NCBI GenBank assembly: GCA_026014845.1
Contig: JAOZHM010000138.1
Span: 1 to 6,888 of the forward strand
DNA length: 6,888 bases
DNA from: Candidatus Bathyarchaeota archaeon
GTDB lineage: Archaea; Thermoproteota; Bathyarchaeia; Bathyarchaeales; Bathycorpusculaceae
Direction of reading: 5' to 3'
Position 1 is the first letter of the stretch, and every line of letters starts with the position of its first letter. The position numbers and the translations under genes are program-made. This document shows positions 1-4,285 of this stretch, piece by piece. Below the pieces are notes generated by a model. That model was not told the origin of the DNA. It made no database searches and worked only from the letters and a program-made list of their open reading frames with translations.

Positions 1-1080
1 CCTAGTGATAAGTATCAGGTTATCAATCCTCTCCACGTCGATGTGTGAGCTGGCATGCATGAGATCTCTTCTAGGTATTACTGCACGCCCATTTGACGTT
101 CTTTCTAAGATGTAAAAGTCAAGGTCTCCGTCTTCGGTTACGTGGACATTTTCGATTAATACTCCCGGTTTTAGCAAGCCGAAGAATATTTCGCGTTGTT
201 GCCCCGGGTTCACATCCTGCGTCTTAACGAATAGTCCTCCAGCTTCAAAGCCGTGAAATGAGCCATCTGGCATTAGAGTCCCACCATCGTCTTGAATGAG
301 CCACGACTTTTCTTTTCCTTTTCTCGCAAGAATCTTGCATGTTAGAGTTGTCTTTCCATTTGCGCTCAAAGCGAGAAGTAATGTTCTAACCTTTCGATAA
401 TCTCCATGTGCAGATTGGAGATAGTCCTCCCTACAACTTGCATGGAGAAAAATGCCGCCTCTTCCGGTTTTAGCAACCCAATCCTCAGCGGCGAAGACTC
501 CTTTCTTGAACTCGCCGATGTAGTTGCTATTTCTAACTATTTTGATAACCCTGCCATCATCCAACATAGCCAACCTTATAGTACAGTCTTTTTGCGGAAG
601 CAGCCTCGACTTATTAGCCTCGAAAGCCTCATCGACGAAAAACAAAACTTGATACGTTGGTCTCTTGACCTCTCTTTTTGTCGGAATGAAAAGATTTCTC
701 CCCCCATAGGCAACGTGAGCAAAACGTTCTGGAACAATCAACCTGACTGTGGTATTGCTATTCCGATTACCCACAATTCTGTCAATGGAAATCAATCTTT
801 CCTTTGCTAAGGCTTCTTCACATTTGGCTAATAGTCCGCGTTCTTCTTCGCCGAATTCATAGTCAACACTGTTTTTGGTGAACATGGCTGCTCTGGATGT
901 AGGTTCGCTTTCAGCGACAAAATTCCCATATATAGTCTTCCTCACTCCAGGCTCGTTCTCCACAAGCAACCTTAGTTTATCATCAGAAGGATTATCAATC
1001 AATCTACCTTCTTCTATCGCCTTTCTCCTAATTCTATCCGCAGTTTCAGCAAATTCTTCCAAGTTAAATTTCGACATCAT
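1..1080 (-). CDS. pckA: ATP-dependent phosphoenolpyruvate carboxykinase, 3' end cut by window edge
   Basis: Cytosolic gluconeogenic enzyme that turns oxaloacetate plus ATP into phosphoenolpyruvate, CO2 and ADP. The minus strand is open from 1080 through base 1 (360 codons, no stop); the family is usually 500-540 residues, so about the last third lies outside. Seen in the translation: a P-loop ALSANGKTTLT at residues 237-247 (family form GLSGTGKTTL), the second nucleotide/metal motif QDDGGTL at 263-269 (D264, D265), GFEAGGLFVKT at 277-287, and a NGRAVIPR segment at 330-337 in the position of the family's NTRVSYP motif. The N-terminal 200 residues are more divergent. Start: two ATGs in tandem (1080 and 1077) follow GAGG at 1085-1088; the second has the better spacing (7 bases). 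An in-frame TGA lies 48 bases before the first ATG. A structured RNA (1115-1257) directly precedes it. The GTP-dependent type is unlikely given the motif spacing and wording. Confidence 0.88.
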   Translation of the reverse strand, partial: MMSKFNLEEFAETADRIRRKAIEEGRLIDNPSDDKLRLLVENEPGVRKTIYGNFVAESEPTSRAAMFTKNSVDYEFGEEERGLLAKCEEALAKERLISIDRIVGNRNSNTTVRLIVPERFAHVAYGGRNLFIPTKREVKRPTYQVLFFVDEAFEANKSRLLPQKDCTIRLAMLDDGRVIKIVRNSNYIGEFKKGVFAAEDWVAKTGRGGIFLHASCREDYLQSAHGDYRKVRTLLLALSANGKTTLTCKILARKGKEKSWLIQDDGGTLMPDGSFHGFEAGGLFVKTQDVNPGQQREIFFGLLKPGVLIENVHVTEDGDLDFYILERTSNGRAVIPRRDLMHASSHIDVERIDNLILITR

Positions 1081-1119
1081 ACCGCCTCGCTTAAGAGACC
1101 ATCCACCACCCAATGGGAG

Positions 1120-1152
1120 CTTGGAACCTCACAAATAGTGTGCTGTTCCAAG
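1120..1152 (-). other. Hairpin 3 of the leader, with AG/AG internal loop
   Basis: CTTGGAAC (1152-1145) pairs with GTTCCAAG (1127-1120), 8 bp. Inside, a symmetric AG/AG internal loop gives two adjacent A-G mismatches on the minus-strand RNA, followed by CACA/TGTG with a five-base loop. On the opposite strand the internal loop would be CT/CT. A symmetric purine loop of this kind is common in structured RNA. Confidence 0.7.
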
Positions 1153-1158
1153 TGTTTC

Positions 1159-1184
1159 AGGAAACATCTGCGTTTCCTCAGATG
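1159..1184 (-). other. Two overlapping, mutually exclusive hairpins
   Basis: Read 5' to 3' on the minus strand: CATCTG (1184-1179) pairs with CAGATG (1170-1165) around an 8-nt loop. The loop's AGGAAAC (1178-1172) instead pairs with GTTTCCT (1165-1159), a 7-bp hairpin. Both cannot form fully at once: the connecting loops would be 0-1 nt, too short for a normal H-type pseudoknot. This is the geometry of a two-state switch, but no ligand is suggested by the sequence. Confidence 0.6.
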
Positions 1185-1221
1185 CTTCACCCCCAATTCA
1201 GCTGACCAATCTCTCTATACC

Positions 1222-1249
1222 GAAACCTCTCGCGCACGCGAAAGGTCTC
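1222..1249 (-). other. Long perfect RNA hairpin (hairpin 1 of the leader)
   Basis: A 28-nt inverted repeat. On the minus strand all positions pair as Watson-Crick or G-U, giving 12 base pairs with a GUGC loop. Its 5' strand begins GAGACC (1249-1244), which is also perfectly complementary to GGTCTC at 1100-1095, seven bases upstream of the carboxykinase ribosome-binding site. That offers an alternative pairing. Confidence 0.75.
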
Positions 1250-1289
1250 AGTCTCCCTTTTGCCAGCTCAACAGTATTTCATGTTTTCC

Positions 1290-1296
1290 TTTTTAA
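1290..1296 (-). promoter_or_regulatory. Possible TATA box for the structured leader and carboxykinase
   Basis: TTAAAAA on the minus strand. An archaeal start about 26 bases downstream falls near 1264-1268, a few bases before the closing helix of the structured RNA begins at 1257. This would give a leader of about 185 nt. The box is AT-rich rather than a perfect consensus, and a second AT-rich site lies at 1331-1338. Confidence 0.4.
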
Positions 1297-1330
1297 TGTT
1301 ATCTCTTTGCGCGCCTATTACATTAAACAG

Positions 1331-1337
1331 GTATATT
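1331..1337 (+). promoter_or_regulatory. Possible TATA box upstream of the orphan tRNA fragment
   Basis: GTATATT lies in the loop of a small inverted repeat (CAGGT 1328-1332 / ACCTG 1343-1347). It would place a start near 1360, just where the weak acceptor-like TGGAGTG sits. Suggestive only; the element is short and AT-rich sequence is common here. Confidence 0.25.
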
Positions 1338-1400
1338 TCAGAACCTGAATGTTTTCGATGGAGTGTAAAAAGGGAGAGATGCGAGAGATATCTCAACTTC

Positions 1401-1428
1401 GTGGGGGGTTCAAATCCCACCGTCCTAG
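1401..1428 (+). pseudogene. Orphan tRNA T-arm/acceptor-like fragment (relic or split 3' half)
   Basis: A T-loop TTCAAAT (1409-1415) is followed by CCCAC (1416-1420), a 7-nt acceptor-like strand CGTCCTA (1421-1427) and G1428 as discriminator. The expected 5' T-stem GTGGG is present at 1401-1405 but three extra G separate it from the loop (six G in a row, 1403-1408), so the arm pairs only with a bulge or with one G-A mismatch. No perfect 5' acceptor partner lies nearby. The best is TGGAGTG (1359-1365), followed by the expected TA, but with three wobbles and one mismatch and no readable D or anticodon arm after it. Alternatives: a decayed tRNA, an integration remnant, a trans-spliced 3' half, or a homopolymer error in the assembly. 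A TATA-like TATATT lies upstream at 1332-1337. Confidence 0.45.
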
Positions 1429-1571
1429 ATTATTTGATTTTCAGAAAAAGACTTAATTCCGGGATTTCTAGTTTGCATGTAGTTTTGTGTACGGAGTTTT
1501 TTATGTTAAAACTATAAGAGGGGGACACCTTCTGGCGGGCCCGAGGGGATTTGAACCCCTGTTCTCCGGCT

Positions 1572-1587
1572 TTCTCTCGTTAGACGA
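1572..1587 (-). other. tRNA intron 2 (16 nt), canonical 37/38 site
   Basis: The central helix is CTCC (1593-1590) against AGAG (1577-1574), with one C-A mismatch. Bulges are GGT (1589-1587) and AAA (1573-1571). Cutting after the second bulge base leaves G37 and A38. The intron itself is a tiny hairpin CGT-CTA-ACG. At 16 nt it is near the short end for archaeal tRNA introns. Confidence 0.8.
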
Positions 1588-1595
1588 CCGGAGGC

Positions 1596-1617
1596 CTGCG
1601 CATCCCTTTTTGTGATT
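1596..1617 (-). other. tRNA intron 1 (22 nt), non-canonical site in the anticodon stem
   Basis: Inserted between tRNA positions 29 and 30. A 4-bp central helix GCGC (1623-1620) / GCGC (1601-1598) is flanked by 3-nt bulges CGA (1619-1617) and AGG (1597-1595). Cutting after the second base of each bulge gives exactly the join that completes the anticodon stem. The intron side helix is ATC/GAT; the exon side helix is weak (G-C, one mismatch, A-U), so this is a relaxed motif. Confidence 0.78.
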
Positions 1618-1675
1618 CGGCGCCTTAATCCATACTCGGCTACGGGCCCCAAAATAGGATTACGCGTGGCTGAAA

Positions 1676-1683
1676 TTAATTGT
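1676..1683 (-). promoter_or_regulatory. Possible TATA box of the tRNA gene
   Basis: CAATTAAT on the minus strand, centred about 30 bases before the tRNA 5' end. This suits a start a few bases upstream of the mature end. The box is short and not a strong consensus. Confidence 0.35.
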
Positions 1684-1695
1684 TGTTGTATAGGG

Positions 1696-2196
1696 TTATG
1701 GTTCGATTAGTTCTTCGTTCATCCACCATGCCTTTTTTTTGCCTGATTTTTCTCCAGCGTAATAGTCTATTATGGATTTTCCAATTTGTTTTTTGGATTT
1801 CTTCTGTATTCTTCTCAGTCTGTTCAGTATTAGCCATCTGTTTGTTTTTAGATATTCCGCCAATTCTGGTGTGGTTCCGCCTTTGTAGTGGATGAGATAA
1901 TCTATTATTTTATGGTCTATTTCATCTATACAGAAAGTGTGTGGATTTATTTTTCCGCGTTCGTACGTGAGCAATTCCAAGTCTGCAAGGTATTTCCTTA
2001 TTTGTGCAAACTCCTTTTCCATTTTGTTAAGTCTTTGCTCTAATTCCAGAATTTTGTCTGGTTTTGGTGTCTTTTGGAGTTTCTCCATTATTGCGTCTCG
2101 GATGAAGCTGCTTCTTTCTCCTTCTGGAACGCGTAAAATCATTTCCTTATAGACTTCTTCTCGTATTTTCACTGATATAGTCCGTAACTTCTCCAC
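1696..2196 (-). CDS. Predicted transcriptional regulator: ribbon-helix-helix, coiled coil, winged helix
   Basis: A 166-residue DNA-binding protein. Residues about 5-43 read as a ribbon-helix-helix unit: a short strand RTISVKI followed by two helices ending in SSFIRDAIMEKL. Residues about 47-75 are charged heptad-like sequence fitting a coiled coil. Residues about 88-166 look like a winged helix (helices around DEIDHKIIDYL and TTPELAEYL, then a basic recognition segment NRWLILNRLRRIQKK). Start: GTG at 2196 is preceded by GGTGAGG with 6-base spacing. A TTG at 2232 is also in frame but lies inside the likely promoter, since the TATA box at 2240-2247 puts the transcript start near 2217. The gene is divergent from the aldolase/phosphatase and upstream of the tRNA on the same strand. 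Target inferred only from context; the two DNA-binding units in one chain are notable. Confidence 0.75.
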   Translation of the reverse strand: MEKLRTISVKIREEVYKEMILRVPEGERSSFIRDAIMEKLQKTPKPDKILELEQRLNKMEKEFAQIRKYLADLELLTYERGKINPHTFCIDEIDHKIIDYLIHYKGGTTPELAEYLKTNRWLILNRLRRIQKKSKKQIGKSIIDYYAGEKSGKKKAWWMNEELIEP

Positions 2197-2239
2197 GGAT
2201 TTCCTCACCTTGCTACTAATACTGGCTATCAATTATTTC

Positions 2240-2247
2240 ATATTTAA
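2240..2247 (-). promoter_or_regulatory. TATA box of the regulator gene
   Basis: TTAAATAT on the minus strand, a near-consensus archaeal box. It predicts a start near 2215-2219, leaving a short leader that contains the GGTGAGG ribosome-binding site and excludes the upstream TTG start. Confidence 0.6.
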
Positions 2248-2298
2248 CTTACACAGTTTTGTTGAGGAAATCTTTTAAGACGAACAACTTAACCTACA
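2244..2298. repeat. 10-bp direct repeat pair in the divergent promoter region
   Basis: TTAACTTACA (2244-2253) and TTAACCTACA (2289-2298) match at 9 of 10 bases, 45 bp apart start to start. The first overlaps the regulator's TATA box; the second sits at the predicted transcript start of the aldolase/phosphatase. They could be binding sites of the adjacent regulator, but the repeats are short and AT-rich. Confidence 0.4.
2273..2280 (+). promoter_or_regulatory. Possible TATA box of the aldolase/phosphatase gene
   Basis: TTTTAAGA, about 26 bases before a start near 2302. A leader of about 24 nt follows, with the ribosome-binding site GGAGTG at 2313-2318, 7 bases before the ATG at 2326. Confidence 0.45.
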
Positions 2299-2325
2299 AT
2301 CGAAGCCTATTTGGAGTGATAGATA

Positions 2326-3447
2326 ATGATGAGAAAAACCACGATTTCCCTAATCAAATGTGATGTTGGTTCTTTAGCGGGGCATCATGTTGTCCCTGAA
2401 CCACTGTTTAATATTGCGGAGAAAAATCTGAAAAAGGCAAAACAAGAAGGATTAGTCAACGGTTACCATATTTTCAATGTTGGAGACGATCTACAGCTTC
2501 TTATGGTTCACGGAAGAGGCGAATCAAATCCAGAAATTCACAAGCTTGCTTGGAACACGTTTCAAGAAGCCGCAAAAAAAGCCCTAGAACTAAAGCTTTA
2601 TGGTGCAGGACAAGACCTTTTGAAAACAGCCTTTAGCGGAAACGTGAGGGGCATGGGTCCAGGAGTGGCTGAAGTGGAAATAGAGGAAAGAGGTTCTGAC
2701 CCAGTTGTAGTTTTTGCGGCAGACAAGACTTCGTCTGGCGCTTTCAACCTTCCAATTTTTCGCATATTTGCCGACCCAATGAACACTGCTGGACTTGTAA
2801 TTGATCCGGACATGGCTGGCGGCTTCAAATTTGAGGTATTGGATACGGTGAAGAATAAGAGTGTTGTTCTCAAATGTCCTGAAGAAGTGTATGAGCTAGT
2901 TGGGCTTATTGGAACTGTAGGGCGATATATGATTCCGCGTGTTTGGAGAGCTAGAGATGGCTTGATATGCGCTGCGGGCAGTGTAACCAAACTTTCAAAG
3001 ATCGCTGGCAAATACATTGGAAAAGATGATCCTGTACTTATTGTGCGTGCGCAACATGGGCTGCCAGCTTTGGGTGAGATTCTTGTGCCTTTCATGCACA
3101 GTTATCTGGTTGCGGGATGGATGCGTGGGAGCCACTGGGGCCCATTAATGCCTGTTAGTGTAAAAGACGCAAAATGCACGGTTTTTGACGGCCCTCCAAG
3201 GATTGTTGCCTTAGGCTTTCAAGTTTCAAACGGCAAAATCGCAACCGATGATAACGGAAAACCTATGGTAGCCGACTTGTTTGATGATCCAGCTTTTGAT
3301 ATGGCTAGACGTGAAGCCATGGAATATGCTTCTATGCTTAGACGTATGGGTGAGTTTGAACCAGCACGCTTAGGCATTGAAGAGATGGAATACACAACTC
3401 TACCACAGATACTGGAAAGACTCAAAGAACGTTTCAAGCCGTTCTAA
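2326..3447 (+). CDS. fbp: Fructose-1,6-bisphosphate aldolase/phosphatase (bifunctional, archaeal type)
   Basis: Cytosolic gluconeogenic enzyme that joins dihydroxyacetone phosphate and glyceraldehyde 3-phosphate and then removes the 1-phosphate, giving fructose 6-phosphate in one active site. The 373 residues align end to end with the family (about 360-400). Visible features, using the first ATG: N-terminal metal-site segment KCDVGSLAGHH (D13, H20), GDDLQL with D54-D55, AGQDL with Q96, KFEVLD, the active-site stretch GKYIGKDDP (Y230, Schiff-base lysine K233, metal ligands D234-D235), the GWMRGSH and DGPPR blocks, and MEYTTLP with Y356, matching the mobile C-terminal tyrosine. Nothing essential seems missing; the C-terminus stops at KPF, a little shorter than Sulfolobus enzymes. 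ATG-ATG start; GGAGTG fits the first. Divergent from the regulator at 2196 and overlapping the next gene's stop by 4 bases. Confidence 0.96.
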   Translation: MMRKTTISLIKCDVGSLAGHHVVPEPLFNIAEKNLKKAKQEGLVNGYHIFNVGDDLQLLMVHGRGESNPEIHKLAWNTFQEAAKKALELKLYGAGQDLLKTAFSGNVRGMGPGVAEVEIEERGSDPVVVFAADKTSSGAFNLPIFRIFADPMNTAGLVIDPDMAGGFKFEVLDTVKNKSVVLKCPEEVYELVGLIGTVGRYMIPRVWRARDGLICAAGSVTKLSKIAGKYIGKDDPVLIVRAQHGLPALGEILVPFMHSYLVAGWMRGSHWGPLMPVSVKDAKCTVFDGPPRIVALGFQVSNGKIATDDNGKPMVADLFDDPAFDMARREAMEYASMLRRMGEFEPARLGIEEMEYTTLPQILERLKERFKPF

Positions 3448-4025
3448 ATCCGCGTTTGATTGCTAGATACAGCTGCCTGCCTTAATTTCAAGAGTTCTTC
3501 GTATCGATGATTAACAGTTTCATAGATTCTATTGCGTAATTCCTCTCCAGATAATCTCCTCTCTTTAATCAGCAAAGTTTTTCTTCCCAGTTCTATGTCG
3601 CCTATCGCTGTGAACCATGCTTCAAAATCTCCTCGGTCGGTGTGAAATTCTATAGAGCTTATGTCAACTTTTAAGATTTTGTCGCAGAAATCTTGGAGGT
3701 TCGCCGCAAAAACATTTAAGGGCTTTCCGACGTCAGCGTAGAAGTGAAATGATTTTTCTGCTGGTAGATATTCCAAGATTTGCTGAGCCTTTTCTCCACT
3801 GATTTCGGGAAAACCAAGTGCCTTTTCTCCCTTTTCTGTTATGATGTAACGCCCCTTTTCAGGCGTCATCACGTATCCCATTCTGGTAAGTCCTATTATG
3901 TGCATCATAACAGAAGGGAAACCTAATCCAACCTCTTCAGCTATCTCAACAGCCTTAGCAGACTTATCAAGCCCCCACATAGTCTCAAGAACCAGTCTCT
4001 TAACAGGTGACAGTTTCATTTTCAC
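3444..4025 (-). CDS. Winged-helix protein with C-terminal DUF5752-like domain
   Basis: A 193-residue protein from GTG 4025, or 191 from ATG 4019. Residues about 5-70 look like a winged-helix DNA-binding unit (SPVKRLVLETMWGL, KAVEIAEEVGLGFPSVMMHIIGL, then a wing around GRYIITEKGEKAL). Residues about 92-180 resemble DUF5752: FHFYADVGKPL (93-103), then SIEFHTDRGDFEAW (124-137), GD at 142-143, and a helical end. From memory, DUF5752 proteins often occur beside glycosyltransferases, and the divergent neighbour here is one; that link was not searched. The TATA box at 4040-4046 places the transcript start close to 4018, which favours a nearly leaderless ATG 4019; an AGGA at 4032-4029 would instead serve the GTG. 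The stop overlaps the convergent aldolase/phosphatase stop. Likely role: regulator sensing a sugar-related signal, which is inference. Confidence 0.75.
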   Translation of the reverse strand: MKMKLSPVKRLVLETMWGLDKSAKAVEIAEEVGLGFPSVMMHIIGLTRMGYVMTPEKGRYIITEKGEKALGFPEISGEKAQQILEYLPAEKSFHFYADVGKPLNVFAANLQDFCDKILKVDISSIEFHTDRGDFEAWFTAIGDIELGRKTLLIKERRLSGEELRNRIYETVNHRYEELLKLRQAAVSSNQTRI

Positions 4026-4039
4026 TACATCCTACAACT

Positions 4040-4046
4040 ATTATAT
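4040..4046 (-). promoter_or_regulatory. TATA box of the winged-helix/DUF5752-like gene
   Basis: ATATAAT on the minus strand (4046-4040). A start 25 bases downstream coincides with the internal ATG at 4019, consistent with a leaderless or nearly leaderless transcript. Confidence 0.45.
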
Positions 4047-4075
4047 GCGCAATCTATTTTTCAGACTTTCTATCG

Positions 4076-4142
4076 CTCAAATGCAACAAAGTTTTTGCTA
4101 TTTTGAGAAACAGGGGTAAACGCCCAAGATCGCGCATTTGAG
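4076..4142. repeat. 9-bp perfect inverted repeat between divergent genes
   Basis: CTCAAATGC (4076-4084) and GCATTTGAG (4134-4142), 49 bp apart, within the 260-bp region between the winged-helix gene and the glycosyltransferase. The arms are too far apart for a simple hairpin, so paired half-sites for a DNA-binding protein are more likely. The rest of this interval is AT-rich and holds no gene I can support. Confidence 0.4.
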
Positions 4143-4222
4143 TATTTGTTTAGAAGTGCAAATAAGCTGGGTTTAGCTTTCATCCAGGTTTTCTGCCAAA
4201 AGATGATATGTTTTTTCCGAAA

Positions 4223-4232
4223 ACGTAAATAG
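4223..4232 (+). promoter_or_regulatory. Candidate promoter of the glycosyltransferase gene
   Basis: ACGTAAATAG follows an A-rich stretch CGAAAA that could serve as a TFB recognition element. It would give a start near 4255 and a 30-nt leader with a weak GATGGGA site at 4272-4278. AT-rich sites at 4245-4250 and 4258-4265 are alternatives; the last would make the transcript leaderless at 4286. Confidence 0.3.
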
Positions 4233-4285
4233 TAACAGCCTATGTTAATAACAGAGCCTAAAAATGCTAAAGATGGGAATCGAAT

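Larger units (their letters stand above)
1115..1257 (-). ncRNA. Structured RNA ahead of the carboxykinase: candidate riboregulatory leader
   Basis: Read on the minus strand, about 143 nt folds into a closed unit. A closing helix GGGAG (1257-1253) / CTCCC (1119-1115) encloses three hairpin regions. Hairpin 1 (1249-1222) is continuously paired over 12 base pairs around a GUGC loop and has two G-U wobbles on this strand that would be A-C mismatches on the other, so the minus strand is the RNA strand. Region 2 (1184-1159) holds two overlapping, alternative hairpins. Hairpin 3 (1152-1120) has 8 base pairs, an AG/AG internal loop and a further CACA/TGTG helix. It ends 35 bases before the start codon. 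No T-rich terminator separates it from the carboxykinase, which favours a 5' leader over a free-standing RNA. I recognise no known riboswitch class, RNase P, SRP or H/ACA signature. Fold seen by eye; function inferred. Confidence 0.6.
1533..1649 (-). tRNA. tRNA-Arg (anticodon CCG) with two introns
   Basis: Read on the minus strand. Acceptor GGGCCCG (1649-1643) pairs perfectly with CGGGCCC (1543-1537), then discriminator G1536 and an encoded CCA (1535-1533). U8-A9 follow, then a D-arm with stem GCC/GGC and the loop G-G pair. The T-arm is AGGGG-TTCAAAT-CCCCT (1560-1544). The middle makes sense only after removing 1617-1596 and 1587-1572: the anticodon stem becomes CCGGC/GCCGG, the loop CTCCGGA, and the variable region AGAAC (5 nt). 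The anticodon CCG (1591-1589) reads CGG, arginine; U33 and a purine at 37 are in place. The mature RNA is 79 nt with CCA. Both junctions fall at the expected cut in bulge-helix-bulge structures, which strongly supports the reading. It lies 46 bases after the regulator gene stop on the same strand. Confidence 0.88.

Noticed and set aside
406..1138. Two plus-strand open frames (134 and 87 codons) across 406-1138
   Set aside because: They lie antisense to the carboxykinase, whose motifs are unmistakable on the minus strand, and their translations show no domain.
1260..1517. Plus-strand open frame of 85 codons in the region without protein genes
   Set aside because: It starts on the end of the structured RNA and runs through the tRNA-like fragment. 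The start is not ATG, there is no ribosome-binding site, and the composition is not protein-like.
1537..1650. Reading the tRNA as a class II (Ser/Leu) tRNA because of its GCCGAG...AAGGC D-arm
   Set aside because: No long variable arm or Ser/Leu anticodon fits. After removing two BHB introns a class I tRNA with a 5-nt variable region and anticodon CCG results.
1733..1740. Run of eight T (eight A in the coding strand) near the end of the regulator gene, as a possible slippage site
   Set aside because: It simply encodes lysines in a basic tail, and the frame continues to a normal stop; no evidence of a useful alternative frame.
2197..2232. Twelve extra residues of the regulator from TTG 2232
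   Set aside because: The TTG lies only about 8 bases from the TATA box, upstream of the likely transcript start, and lacks a ribosome-binding site; GTG 2196 has one.
2598..3095. Minus-strand open frame of 165 codons inside the aldolase/phosphatase gene
   Set aside because: Antisense shadow of a well-conserved gene; serine/proline-rich translation without motifs.
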